Assembly: GCF_013201665.1 (NCBI RefSeq)
Contig: NZ_CP053840.1
Coordinates: 62,001 to 126,000 of the forward strand
Length of the DNA: 64,000 nucleotides
Direction of reading: 5' to 3'
Source of the DNA: Arcobacter venerupis
GTDB taxonomy: Bacteria > Campylobacterota > Campylobacteria > Campylobacterales > Arcobacteraceae
Part shown: piece after piece, positions 8,197-15,471 of the stretch
Position numbering within the stretch: position 1 is the stretch's first letter
Layout: every line of letters begins with the position of its first letter
The notes under the pieces: generated by a model
Database searches by the model: none
Told to the model about the DNA's origin: nothing
The model's input: the letters and a program-made list of their open reading frames with translations, nothing else
Program-made: the position numbers and the translations under genes

Positions 8197-9063
8197 TTAA
8201 ATTAGCCCATTTTCTACAATATATTTCTTTCCTTCATCATTAACTTTATAGATGTATTGCTGTTTATTAGGACTGTATTCATTTGTTAAGAGTCTTTTTG
8301 CAATTAAATTCTTTAAAATATAGTCTGCTTTTAACTCTGGAAGATTTAATAATTTTGATATTTCTTCTAAAGTAGTTTCTTTTTTATGATTACTTGCAAA
8401 ATCTTTCATTATTAATCTTTCTTCATCTGAAGAGTTTCTATATGTTTTATCTAATTCTTTTTTAAGTAACGTATTATGTTCACTAAAAGTTTTTAAGTTA
8501 TTTTGTAATTTTTGATTTTCTTGAATTAATTCTTCAGTATTTTTTGTATCTTTTTTGTATTCATCAATTTTATTTAAACTTTCTAATAATAAATGTTCTT
8601 TTTCATCAAGAAACTTTCTAAGTTGTGTGATTTCTTTGTCTTTTTCTGAAAATGTTTTACTGAAACTTAATTCTAATTCAAAATATTTTTGTTGAAGTTC
8701 TCCAAATTCTTTTTCAGTAAGTACTTTTCCATTACTTATTTTTTTTAATTCATTTTGATGCCATATCCAAGCTTTATGAATAAATTTAGAAATAAATGGT
8801 AAAACTAAAACATAAGCAAGTGCAATTAATAAGGGCAATAACAATCCATTGATTGGTATATTTAAGATTGAAATAGAAATATAATCTGTTTTGTATAGGT
8901 TATCTATAGCTACAAATTTGTTTTCAGAAGTTAAATCTTTATCAAATAAAATTACAATAAACTTGTAATTACAAATAATCCAATAAAAAATAAAAGAACC
9001 AAGCAGTGGACTAGTTGTTCTTTCATAGAGATTTGCTTTGAATGAGTTAATCATGTCTTTCAT
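8197..9063 (-). CDS. orphan protein: two membrane helices, long coiled coil, C-terminal winged-helix-like domain
   Basis: 288 residues of unknown function. The N-terminus has a short amphipathic segment, then ERTTSPLLGSFIFYWI and a first membrane helix (about 20-42). A loop of some 30 residues is followed by a second helix (about 72-94). Residues 100-215 are Lys/Glu/Leu-rich with heptad spacing, indicating a long coiled coil. The last 70 residues (EERLIMKDFASNHKKE, then EISKLLNLPELKADYILKNL and YIYKVNDEGKKYI) look like a winged-helix domain. It stands alone between two palindromic elements, unlike its housekeeping neighbours. The 'SPLLGSF..YW' entry into a first helix is seen in hypothetical proteins of accessory regions. 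A defence or stress-sensor role is only a guess. Confidence 0.8.
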   Translation of the reverse strand: MKDMINSFKANLYERTTSPLLGSFIFYWIICNYKFIVILFDKDLTSENKFVAIDNLYKTDYISISILNIPINGLLLPLLIALAYVLVLPFISKFIHKAWIWHQNELKKISNGKVLTEKEFGELQQKYFELELSFSKTFSEKDKEITQLRKFLDEKEHLLLESLNKIDEYKKDTKNTEELIQENQKLQNNLKTFSEHNTLLKKELDKTYRNSSDEERLIMKDFASNHKKETTLEEISKLLNLPELKADYILKNLIAKRLLTNEYSPNKQQYIYKVNDEGKKYIVENGLI

Positions 9064-9139
9064 TAAAAATCCTAAATTAAAATTGTTAGGATAATAGCAA
9101 AAAAATTAATAAAAAAGATAAAAGCTAAAACCGAAGAAA

Positions 9140-9340
9140 TCCCAGCCTTTGTCAAAGCCGAGTAGTTTTAAATTTTTTTCGGAAAAAGTCGAGGACTGTT
9201 TGAGTAAAAAAGAGTGACAAATTCACTCTTTTTTGCGAGTTCCGCAGACTAGAAAACAAATTTGAAACTAGGAGGGAAGCTTTGCCTTTGACAATATGGC
9301 TGTGGCTTTTTGTTTTACTTTTTACCACTAAAAAGTAAAG
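9140..9340. repeat. complex multi-hairpin intergenic element (within 362-bp gene-free gap 9064-9425)
   Basis: A layered, nearly self-complementary stretch. The core is a perfect 12-bp stem AAAAAAGAGTGA / TCACTCTTTTTT (9206-9217 and 9223-9234) with a 5-base loop. Around it lie AGTCGAGGACTG and CGCAGACTAG; outside those, TAGTTTTAAATTT (from 9163) pairs imperfectly with AAATTTGAAACTA (9258-9270), and AGCCTTTGTCAAAG (9144-9157) with CTTTGACAATATGGCT (9286-9301). Next to it is a second perfect 11-bp stem TTTACTTTTTA / TAAAAAGTAAA (9314-9324, 9329-9339). The sequence is richer in G+C than its surroundings. I recall similar modules (GTCGAGGACTGTTTGAG... with a TACTTTTT/AAAAAGTA hairpin) between genes of unrelated bacteria, but their function is unknown to me. 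The rest of the gap holds nothing else I recognise apart from the ribosome binding site of the next gene. Confidence 0.7.
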
Positions 9341-9425
9341 AAAATATTACAACTTCCAAATATCTTTAAACAAAATATAAACCCTTTTCGTTAAACTATC
9401 CTCCTTTTAAATTGGAGAAAATAAA

Positions 9426-9875
9426 ATGTTCACAGAAATAATAAAACCAAGATTTTTAGAAACAGATGCGCTTGGGCATATTAATAACAACACTTACGGT
9501 GTGTGGTTTGAAGCTGCACGAGATGAGATATTTCGTATCTTTATGCCAAAGGCAAATGTAAAAGAGTGGAATCTTATCATGGCTCATACTTCTTTTGACT
9601 TTTTAAAAGAGGTATTTTGGGGTAAAGAAGTTATCGTAAAAACTGGTGTTACAAAATTAGGTAACTCTTCTATTGAATTATGTCACGCAGTTTATCAAGA
9701 TGGAAAACTTTGCACAACTGGAAAGTGTATTATTATTCACTATAATTTTATGACAAAAGAGGCAGTAAGAATCCCTGATAATATCAGAACTATACTTGAA
9801 TCTCATATTTTCTCAATCCCTTGGATGGGAACTTTAGCAGAAGTTGAAGAGTTTGAAAAAAGTAATAAGAGTTAA
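9426..9875 (+). CDS. acyl-CoA thioesterase, hotdog fold (4HBT/YbgC type)
   Basis: Probably hydrolyses acyl-CoA thioesters. The motif RFLETDALGHINNNTYGVWFEAARDEIF at the N-terminus is the 4-hydroxybenzoyl-CoA thioesterase signature (D-x3-H-x-N-N-x-x-Y, catalytic Asp at about residue 14). 149 residues is typical for one hotdog domain acting as a tetramer. GGAG lies 8 bases before the ATG. It is convergent with the LysE-type exporter gene 7 bases downstream. Substrate cannot be deduced. Confidence 0.88.
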   Translation: MFTEIIKPRFLETDALGHINNNTYGVWFEAARDEIFRIFMPKANVKEWNLIMAHTSFDFLKEVFWGKEVIVKTGVTKLGNSSIELCHAVYQDGKLCTTGKCIIIHYNFMTKEAVRIPDNIRTILESHIFSIPWMGTLAEVEEFEKSNKS

Positions 9876-9882
9876 TCTCTTA

Positions 9883-10500
9883 TTACCAATTTCCAAGAAT
9901 AACTGGCAGAACGGATACAACTAAAAGTATCGCCATGATTAGATTGAACTTTCTTACATGACTTTCATCTTTTATAAATCTTTTTAAAGCAACACCACCT
10001 ATTGCCCAAGCATTACACGAGATTATTCCAGCTATTAAAAACAAAAAAGCAATGATAATTACTTGAGTTATACTATTCTCTTTTGATGTTACAAATATTG
10101 ACATAGCAGTCATTGACATAATCCAACCCTTTGGATTTACCCATTGAAAAAGTGCTGCTTGTATAAAAGTAAAAGGTTTGTGTTTCTCTTTTATTTTCAG
10201 ATGACCTTTGCTAGAACCTATTTTATATGCCATCCAAAATAGATAAAGAAGTCCTACAACTTTTAGTATTTTTAATACTATTGGAAACTTTTCAAATACA
10301 ATTCCAATTCCTAATCCCACAAGTAAAACCATCAAAGCAAAACCTAAAAATACTCCAAATACATGGGGAATACTTCTTTTATATCCAAAGGTTAAACCAG
10401 AAGATAAAAGTAAGACATTATTTGGTCCTGGTGTTATTGTGGCTGTTAATGCAAATGCAGCAATAGAAATCAACATTGTTAGCGTATAAAAATCTTCCAT
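9883..10500 (-). CDS. LysE/RhtB-family amino-acid exporter
   Basis: 205-residue inner membrane protein with about six hydrophobic segments. The N-terminal ATITPGPNNVLLLSSGLTFGYKRSIPHVFGVFLG is the LysE/RhtB signature (TPGPN). The QAALFQWVNPKGWI segment near residue 115 is also typical. Proteins of this family export amino acids or related small compounds. The ATG has AAGGAG 6 bases upstream. It is divergent from the AraC/GyrI regulator 137 bases away, which could control it. The last residue is Trp and the membrane topology is complete. Confidence 0.9.
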   Translation of the reverse strand: MEDFYTLTMLISIAAFALTATITPGPNNVLLLSSGLTFGYKRSIPHVFGVFLGFALMVLLVGLGIGIVFEKFPIVLKILKVVGLLYLFWMAYKIGSSKGHLKIKEKHKPFTFIQAALFQWVNPKGWIMSMTAMSIFVTSKENSITQVIIIAFLFLIAGIISCNAWAIGGVALKRFIKDESHVRKFNLIMAILLVVSVLPVILGNW

Positions 10501-10637
10501 TTTAACTCCTTTTTAATTTTTATGAATTCTATCTTTTAATTTTCTTTTATTCTTTACATATTTTGGTTTAAAAGTTATCTATTATTGTTTAAAAAGTATG
10601 CCTAAATATGTTAAACTTATGACTAATAAGGATTATT

Positions 10638-11522
10638 ATGCAAAAAAGAACTACTTATAACAAAAATGTACAAATAGCAAATGATGCAATGTATTATATT
10701 TATGAGTACATAGATACAGATATTAATATTGATGAATTAGCTTTAAATTTTGGTATTAGCAAGTTTCATTTGCACAAACTTTTCAAAGAAGTTATGGGGA
10801 TAAATATCTATGAAACAATAAAATCAATACGGCTTCAAAAAGCTTCAAGTTTACTTCTTACAAATAAGTATTCAACTATTACTCAAATAGCTTCAATGTG
10901 TGGGTATAGCTCACAAACTTCATTTATTAGAGCATTTAAAGAAAGATTTAATCAAACACCAAAAGTGTGGAGAAATGGAGGATATGAAGAGTATTCAACT
11001 AATATTTTAAGAAATTCTAATATGGCTTATTATGAGAAAAAAGATTTTGAAAACATAGAACCAAAAATTATTAAATCAAAACCTCTAAGAACTTATTACA
11101 TAAGACAAAGGGGTTATCTAAAAGAAGAAGTTACAAGAGTATGGCAAAAACTTCAAGCTTGGGTTTATACAAACAATATTACAAAATATGAAGAGATTGG
11201 TATTTATCATGATAATCCAACTATAACACCTCACAGTGAGTGTTTTTATGTGGCAGGAATTATTCCAAAAGGTGATGTTGATTTATCAAATACAAGTCTT
11301 CCTATTTTTGATACTCCTGAGGCTTTATATGCAACTTTTGAGATAAAAGGAGAGACAGGAGATATTCTTAGATTTATCCAATGGGCATATCAAGAGTGGC
11401 TTCCAAAGAGTGGGTTTGAAACAACAACAAATCCACCTTATGTAATATTTAAAAAGAATCACTTTTTGAATGAAGATAGAACTTTTGAAGCGACATATTA
11501 TTTGCCAATACAATATGTCTAA
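10638..11522 (+). CDS. AraC-family regulator with GyrI-like ligand-binding domain
   Basis: 294 residues. The first 105 hold two AraC helix-turn-helix motifs (LALNFGISKFHLHKLFKEVMG and IASMCGYSSQTSFIRAFKERFNQTPKVWR). Residues 135-294 form a GyrI/SOUL-type (Bacterial transcription activator effector-binding) domain with the usual final block FEATYYLPIQ. Members such as Rob or SoxS-like regulators respond to small aromatic or toxic compounds and control efflux. Starts at ATG after AAGGA. It lies divergent to the LysE exporter and 18 bases before a VOC-fold gene, so it may regulate one or both. Confidence 0.9.
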   Translation: MQKRTTYNKNVQIANDAMYYIYEYIDTDINIDELALNFGISKFHLHKLFKEVMGINIYETIKSIRLQKASSLLLTNKYSTITQIASMCGYSSQTSFIRAFKERFNQTPKVWRNGGYEEYSTNILRNSNMAYYEKKDFENIEPKIIKSKPLRTYYIRQRGYLKEEVTRVWQKLQAWVYTNNITKYEEIGIYHDNPTITPHSECFYVAGIIPKGDVDLSNTSLPIFDTPEALYATFEIKGETGDILRFIQWAYQEWLPKSGFETTTNPPYVIFKKNHFLNEDRTFEATYYLPIQYV

Positions 11523-11529
11523 AATTTGT

Positions 11530-11535
11530 TATAAT
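11530..11535 (+). promoter_or_regulatory. -10 hexamer TATAAT giving a possibly leaderless VOC mRNA
   Basis: TATAAT ends 5 bases before the ATG at 11541 and no Shine-Dalgarno sequence lies between the AraC stop and this ATG. A start of transcription 6-7 bases after the hexamer falls on the start codon itself. The region is AT-rich, so chance occurrence is possible. Confidence 0.4.
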
Positions 11536-11540
11536 TTTTA

Positions 11541-11930
11541 ATGATTAAAATTAATAGATTAGACCATTTTGTATTAACAGTAAAAGATATAACGGCTACT
11601 GTTGAGTTTTATACACAAATTCTAGGTATGGAAAAAGAAGTTTTTAAAGGTTCAAGAATTGCATTAAAATTTGGAAATGCAAAAATAAATCTTCATGAAT
11701 TAGGACATGAATTTGAACCAAAAGCTTTTAATGTAAAAGAAGGTAGTGCCGATTTATGTTTTATAATTGATACACCTTTACTTGAAGCAAAAAGTTATAT
11801 TGAGAGTTTAGGTATTGTTATTGAAGAGGGAATTGTTAGTAGAACTGGAGCTCTTGGAGAAATTGAATCAATTTATCTAAGAGATCCTGATAAAAATTTG
11901 ATTGAACTATCAAATTATAAAAGCAAGTAA
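11541..11930 (+). CDS. VOC-superfamily (glyoxalase/bleomycin-resistance fold) protein
   Basis: 129 residues with two beta-alpha-beta-beta-beta modules. RLDHFVLTVKDITATVEFYTQILGM at the start carries the first metal-ligand His, and YLRDPDKNLIELSNY at the end carries the last ligand Glu. The middle NLHELG-H may supply another His. Family members include glyoxalase I, fosfomycin/bleomycin resistance proteins and ring-cleaving dioxygenases; this single-domain protein cannot be assigned more finely. It has no ribosome binding site and a TATAAT just upstream, so it may be leaderless. It is in line with the AraC/GyrI gene. Confidence 0.88.
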   Translation: MIKINRLDHFVLTVKDITATVEFYTQILGMEKEVFKGSRIALKFGNAKINLHELGHEFEPKAFNVKEGSADLCFIIDTPLLEAKSYIESLGIVIEEGIVSRTGALGEIESIYLRDPDKNLIELSNYKSK

Positions 11931-11941
11931 AACTTGCTTTT
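11919..11941. terminator. bidirectional terminator hairpin
   Basis: Perfect 9-bp stem AAAAGCAAG / CTTGCTTTT with a 5-base loop between the convergent VOC and dienelactone hydrolase genes. U-rich flanks occur on both strands, and the stem runs into the end of the VOC coding sequence. Confidence 0.8.
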
Positions 11942-12668
11942 ATTTTAATGTCTCTTCTAAAACTTCTGTAAATCTTTTCCAAGATTTTTTATCTGCATCT
12001 TCCCTATAACTTTTTGCTCCAAAAACTGTAAAAGCATGTGGTGCACCACTATAAGTTGTCATTTCATGATTTATTCCTGTTTTTTCTAGCTCAACAGCTA
12101 AAGAAGCAAATTCGCTAAATGGTACAACTGTATCTGCACTTCCGTGAAATACTACGATTTTACCTTTTGTATTTTTATAATCTTCACCCTCAGGAGTTGC
12201 AAGATTTCCATGAAAAGGAACAAAAGCTTTCATATTAGCTCCACTTCTTGCCATTTCAAGAATTGCACTTCCTCCAAAACAATAACCCATTCCCAGTGTA
12301 TTTGATACATTTGCACCTAGTTTTTTTGCTTCTTCAAATCCTGTATTTAATCTTTTTCTCATTTCATCTCTATGTGAATAAAGATATTTTGTCTGAGCGA
12401 TTTTGTCATTAAGTTCTGTTGGTCTTATACCTTTTCCATATAAATCAACTGCAAAAACTGAATAACCTAAATCATTTAACATTTTTGTTCTTTTGATTTC
12501 ATACTCAGTGATTCCATCCCAATCATGTACCATAAAAATAAGAGGTGCAGTTTTTGAAACAGGACTATAATATCCCTCATACTCTTTTCCATCAATATTG
12601 TAAGTAACATTTCCATTTGCAAAAGATATGCTTACAAGTGATAATATTGTTAAAATAAACTTTTTCAT
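11940..12668 (-). CDS. dienelactone hydrolase-family alpha/beta hydrolase, exported
   Basis: 242 residues. A signal peptide (MKKFILTILSLVSISFANG, cleavage near residue 19) indicates periplasmic location. The nucleophile motif GYCFGG (Cys, as in dienelactone hydrolase) is at about residue 128, FHGSADTVVPF supplies the Asp, and SGAPHAFT the His of the catalytic triad. HDWDGIT near residue 48 is the family oxyanion region. The substrate is unknown; periplasmic members are rare enough to note. The cytochrome c gene ends 15 bases upstream of this start, in the same direction, so they may share a transcript. Confidence 0.88.
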   Translation of the reverse strand: MKKFILTILSLVSISFANGNVTYNIDGKEYEGYYSPVSKTAPLIFMVHDWDGITEYEIKRTKMLNDLGYSVFAVDLYGKGIRPTELNDKIAQTKYLYSHRDEMRKRLNTGFEEAKKLGANVSNTLGMGYCFGGSAILEMARSGANMKAFVPFHGNLATPEGEDYKNTKGKIVVFHGSADTVVPFSEFASLAVELEKTGINHEMTTYSGAPHAFTVFGAKSYREDADKKSWKRFTEVLEETLK

Positions 12669-12683
12669 AAAATATTTCCTTTT

Positions 12684-13172
12684 TTAAAATTTAGTTTCAT
12701 CAAAATAAAACTCATTAACTCCATTAAATCCCTCTAAAAAATATAAAAAGTGAGAAACTTCTTCTATTTGAGTATCATTGATTTTACCTTTCATTGAAGG
12801 CATGGTATTAAAGTGCCTAATTACACCCTCAAGACAGATTGTTTTAGCTTTATCTGGATTAATTATATAATCTTTTACGAAAGCTGTGGTTTGCATAAGA
12901 TGAAATTCTACATCATCCCTACTTCCAATTTGTTGTTTTAGTCTAAAGGAGATTTCATTTCCAGTTGGAGCCTTTAGATTCAAAGTTTGGTTATTCTCTT
13001 CAATAAAATTTTTCATCAAAAGAGGAATTGGCATTGATTTTTGGTGACACTCCATACATTTATTTTCAAAGACTTTTTCACCTTGGTTATATAAGTCTCT
13101 ATCAAATTCTTCAGGTAATTCATTGGCAAATATAAAGCCTGTAAAGGCAAGGGTTAAAACTATATTTTTCAT
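12684..13172 (-). CDS. periplasmic c-type cytochrome
   Basis: 162 residues from the ATG at 13172, which has AAGGAG 6 bases upstream and begins a clear signal peptide (MKNIVLTLAFTGFIFANE). The frame stays open 138 bases upstream but that extension has no ribosome binding site and is not used here. One heme site CMECH is at about residues 38-42 of the precursor. Methionine in MPSMKG near residue 128 is a plausible distal ligand. A second cysteine (ICLEGV) sits without a CxxCH. It probably carries electrons in the periplasm. It precedes the dienelactone hydrolase gene by 15 bases. Confidence 0.85.
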   Translation of the reverse strand: MKNIVLTLAFTGFIFANELPEEFDRDLYNQGEKVFENKCMECHQKSMPIPLLMKNFIEENNQTLNLKAPTGNEISFRLKQQIGSRDDVEFHLMQTTAFVKDYIINPDKAKTICLEGVIRHFNTMPSMKGKINDTQIEEVSHFLYFLEGFNGVNEFYFDETKF

Positions 13173-13257
13173 CGTAACTCCTTTTTTAAATTTTAGCACA
13201 AAATTAAATATATTAAATTGTTTTGATAAAATTAATAAAATATAAAAAAGGTAAGTT

Positions 13258-13728
13258 ATGGCTTTAGAAATAGAAAGAAAATATCTTGTTGATTTAGAAA
13301 AACTTGGCACTTTAGAAAATGGAAGCAGAATAAAACAAGCTTATCTTTCAACAAATAAAGATGCAGTTGTAAGAGTTAGAGTTAAAAATGACAAAGCATA
13401 TCTAACAATAAAAGGCTCAAATATTGGAGTTACAAGATTAGAGTTTGAATATGAAATTCCTTTAGATGAAGCAAATGAGATGTTAGATAAATTATGTCAA
13501 AAACCAGTGATTGATAAAACAAGATATTTGATAACTCATGAAAATCATATTTGGGAACTTGATATTTTTTATGGAGAGAATGAGGGTTTAGTAGTTGTTG
13601 AAGTTGAACTTTCAAGTGAAGATGAAACTATAATTTTGCCTTCTTGGGTAAAAGAAGAAGTAACAACTGATGCCAGATATTACAACTCAAATCTTATGAA
13701 ACATCCATTCAAAGATTGGCAAAAATAA
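13258..13728 (+). CDS. CYTH-domain protein (triphosphate tunnel enzyme)
   Basis: 156 residues with the N-terminal ExExK signature (LEIERKYLV), then RVRVKNDKAYLTIKG and the later EVELSSEDE acidic strand, which together build the metal-binding tunnel of CYTH enzymes. Members hydrolyse inorganic triphosphate or thiamine triphosphate, or act as class IV adenylate cyclases. Single-domain bacterial forms of this length are most often inorganic triphosphatases. AAAAAGG precedes the ATG by 6 bases. It is divergent from the cytochrome gene and convergent with hcp, with a shared terminator. Confidence 0.9.
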   Translation: MALEIERKYLVDLEKLGTLENGSRIKQAYLSTNKDAVVRVRVKNDKAYLTIKGSNIGVTRLEFEYEIPLDEANEMLDKLCQKPVIDKTRYLITHENHIWELDIFYGENEGLVVVEVELSSEDETIILPSWVKEEVTTDARYYNSNLMKHPFKDWQK

Positions 13729-13751
13729 AGAGAATAAATTCTCTTTATTTT
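13722..13751. terminator. bidirectional terminator between CYTH gene and hcp
   Basis: Perfect 13-bp stem AAAATAAAGAGAA / TTCTCTTTATTTT with a TAAA loop, between convergent genes. U-rich on either strand. Confidence 0.85.
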
Positions 13752-15075
13752 AAGCGATTAGAAGTTTTGCTAAATCATCTTTTGCATTTGTTGTAAGTGT
13801 AAGATTGAAGTTTTCTGCTAAGAAGTTGAAAATATCTTCATTTACAAATTGTGGAGGTTTTGGCCCTAAGTAAATATTTTTTATTCCAAGTGAGAATAGA
13901 GCTAATAAGACAATAATAGCTTTTTGCTCCATCCACGATAATACAATTGAAATTGGTAAATCATTGATTGGAGTATTTAATGCTTCGCTTAAAGCTTTAG
14001 CAATTTCAACTGCACCATTTGAGTCATTACATTGACCTAAGTCTAGGTATCTAGGAATTCCAGTTCCTTCAATCTCTCCAAAATCAATATCATTGAATCT
14101 GAATTTACCACAAGATGAAGTGATGATTACACAATCTTTTGGTAAAGATGAAGTTAATTCTCTATAATATTCTCCACCTTTCCCTGGTGCATCACAACCA
14201 GCAACTACGAAGAATTGTTTGATTTTCCCCTCTTCTAATGCTTTTAAAATTTGTGGAGCTAAAGTTAAAACTGTTTTATAGTGATGACCAGTTGTTAATG
14301 TTGTAGTTTCATTAAAATCAATTCCATTTGCATCTGCGCACTCTAAAGTTCTTTTGATTAAAGCATCAAAGTTATCATTTTCAATAGGAGTTGAACCCTC
14401 AACACCTACGATTTTGTAAGTGAATAATCTATCTAAATATCCACAATTTTTCTTTGGAGGAACAATACAGTTTGTATTTACTACAAAAGTTCCAGGGAAT
14501 TTTTCCATCAGTTTTGCTTGGTCAAACCATGCTTTCCCAACATTTCCTTTTAGGTGTTTATATTTTCTTAGTTCTGGATAACCATGAGCTGGTAACATTT
14601 CAGAGTGTGTATAAACATTAATTCCTTTATCTTGTGTTGCTATTAACAATCTTTCAAACATCTCTAAATCATGTCCAGAAACTAAGATAGCTTTCCCTTC
14701 AACTTTGTTTTGAGAAACAGTTACGGGAGTTGGAATACCAAATTTATTAGTGTGAGTATTTGATAATCTATCCATTACTAAACTTCCAGCTCGTCCAATT
14801 TTCATTAGTTGATTGATGTGGTCGTTAAAATTAAAATTCACATTTGTAAGTGTAAAATAAAGCGTTTCACTCATAACATCATCAATTTCTTTTGTAAGTT
14901 CAGGTTTAAATGTATTTAAATGCTCTCTATATGCACTAAGACCTTTTAAACCAAAAATCATAATATCTTGTAATCTTGAAAGATTTTCATCTTTCCCACA
15001 AGTTCCAACAACTGCACCAGTACTTCCACAACCACCTTTTTGACTCATTTCACATTGATAACAAAACATACTCAT
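13750..15075 (-). CDS. hcp: hybrid cluster protein (NO/hydroxylamine reductase), short form
   Basis: Hcp reduces nitric oxide or hydroxylamine and can transnitrosylate proteins. The N-terminus MSMFCYQCEMSQKGGC-x9-C gives the first Fe-S cluster. The hybrid-cluster ligands appear in SGHDLEMFERL, NTNCIVPPKKNCGY, VAGCDAPGKGGEYY and SCGKFRFN. At 441 residues it is over 100 shorter than the common 540-550-residue forms, missing most of the second helical segment of domain 1, as in the short (class III) Hcp proteins. The promoter holds a perfect FNR/CRP-type palindrome at -41.5 and a TATAAT. No hcr reductase gene is adjacent. Confidence 0.95.
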   Translation of the reverse strand: MSMFCYQCEMSQKGGCGSTGAVVGTCGKDENLSRLQDIMIFGLKGLSAYREHLNTFKPELTKEIDDVMSETLYFTLTNVNFNFNDHINQLMKIGRAGSLVMDRLSNTHTNKFGIPTPVTVSQNKVEGKAILVSGHDLEMFERLLIATQDKGINVYTHSEMLPAHGYPELRKYKHLKGNVGKAWFDQAKLMEKFPGTFVVNTNCIVPPKKNCGYLDRLFTYKIVGVEGSTPIENDNFDALIKRTLECADANGIDFNETTTLTTGHHYKTVLTLAPQILKALEEGKIKQFFVVAGCDAPGKGGEYYRELTSSLPKDCVIITSSCGKFRFNDIDFGEIEGTGIPRYLDLGQCNDSNGAVEIAKALSEALNTPINDLPISIVLSWMEQKAIIVLLALFSLGIKNIYLGPKPPQFVNEDIFNFLAENFNLTLTTNAKDDLAKLLIA

Positions 15076-15103
15076 AATATAAAATCCTTTTAAGTTTTGA
15101 GGG

Positions 15104-15109
15104 ATTATA
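15104..15109 (-). promoter_or_regulatory. -10 hexamer of hcp
   Basis: TATAAT on the minus strand. With transcription starting 7 bases on (about 15097), the FNR-type palindrome centres at -41.5. The hcp leader would be about 22 bases and contains AAAAGGA. Confidence 0.7.
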
Positions 15110-15131
15110 TGGTTTTAACAGATGTGATACA

Positions 15132-15145
15132 TTGATACAAATCAA
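15132..15145. promoter_or_regulatory. FNR/CRP-family palindrome shared by hcp and the 86-residue gene
   Basis: TTGATACAAATCAA, a perfect TTGAT-N4-ATCAA site. Its centre (15138.5) is 29.5 bases from the near edge of TATAAT on the hcp side (15109) and 29.5 bases from TATAAA on the other side (15168). Both are class II activator positions (-41.5). The regulator could be FNR-like, DNR/NssR-like or another Crp/Fnr protein; it is not encoded in this window. Confidence 0.8.
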
Positions 15146-15167
15146 TACTTGTTTATGTTTTGTAAGT

Positions 15168-15173
15168 TATAAA
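15168..15173 (+). promoter_or_regulatory. -10 hexamer of the 86-residue gene
   Basis: TATAAA on the plus strand, placed as the mirror image of the hcp -10 about the FNR-type palindrome. The predicted start is about 15180, leaving a leader of about 31 bases that ends in AAAAGGATTATT before the ATG. Confidence 0.6.
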
Positions 15174-15210
15174 ATCCTAGAATACGAACTTTAAAATAAA
15201 AAGGATTATT

Positions 15211-15471
15211 ATGTCAAAAGATAGAATTAGAGATTTTATAGATATTCAATTTGAAAATTTAGAGGATCCTATTTATAAAATTGAAGAAGATGAGAATCAT
15301 GTTTATGCAATTTTCACAGAAGTTTTAAGTAAAAATGTATCTAAGGAGATAACTTTTAAAATATTAAATGATATTTTATATCTACATTCTGTAACTTATG
15401 GTTGGAAACCAGTAGAAAAAGGGAATGCAAATAAATATTTTTGGATTGAACTTTTAAAAACAGAAGCCTAA
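15211..15471 (+). CDS. unknown 86-residue protein, divergent from hcp and sharing its FNR-type site
   Basis: A small acidic cytoplasmic protein with no cysteines, no signal peptide and no membrane segment. Alternating short strands and helices (VYAIFTEVLS, EITFKILNDILYLHS, KYFWIELL) suggest a compact alpha/beta fold. I do not recognise a family. Strong ribosome binding site AAAGGA with a 6-base gap. Its promoter mirrors that of hcp about one FNR/CRP palindrome, so it is probably induced together with the NO/hydroxylamine reductase. It is convergent with the GltD-like gene, whose stop overlaps this one by 4 bases. Confidence 0.8.
   Translation: MSKDRIRDFIDIQFENLEDPIYKIEEDENHVYAIFTEVLSKNVSKEITFKILNDILYLHSVTYGWKPVEKGNANKYFWIELLKTEA

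Noticed and set aside
13173-13310. A longer cytochrome c reading frame starting at 13310
   Set aside because: The extension lacks a ribosome binding site, and the ATG at 13172 has AAGGAG and starts a proper signal peptide.
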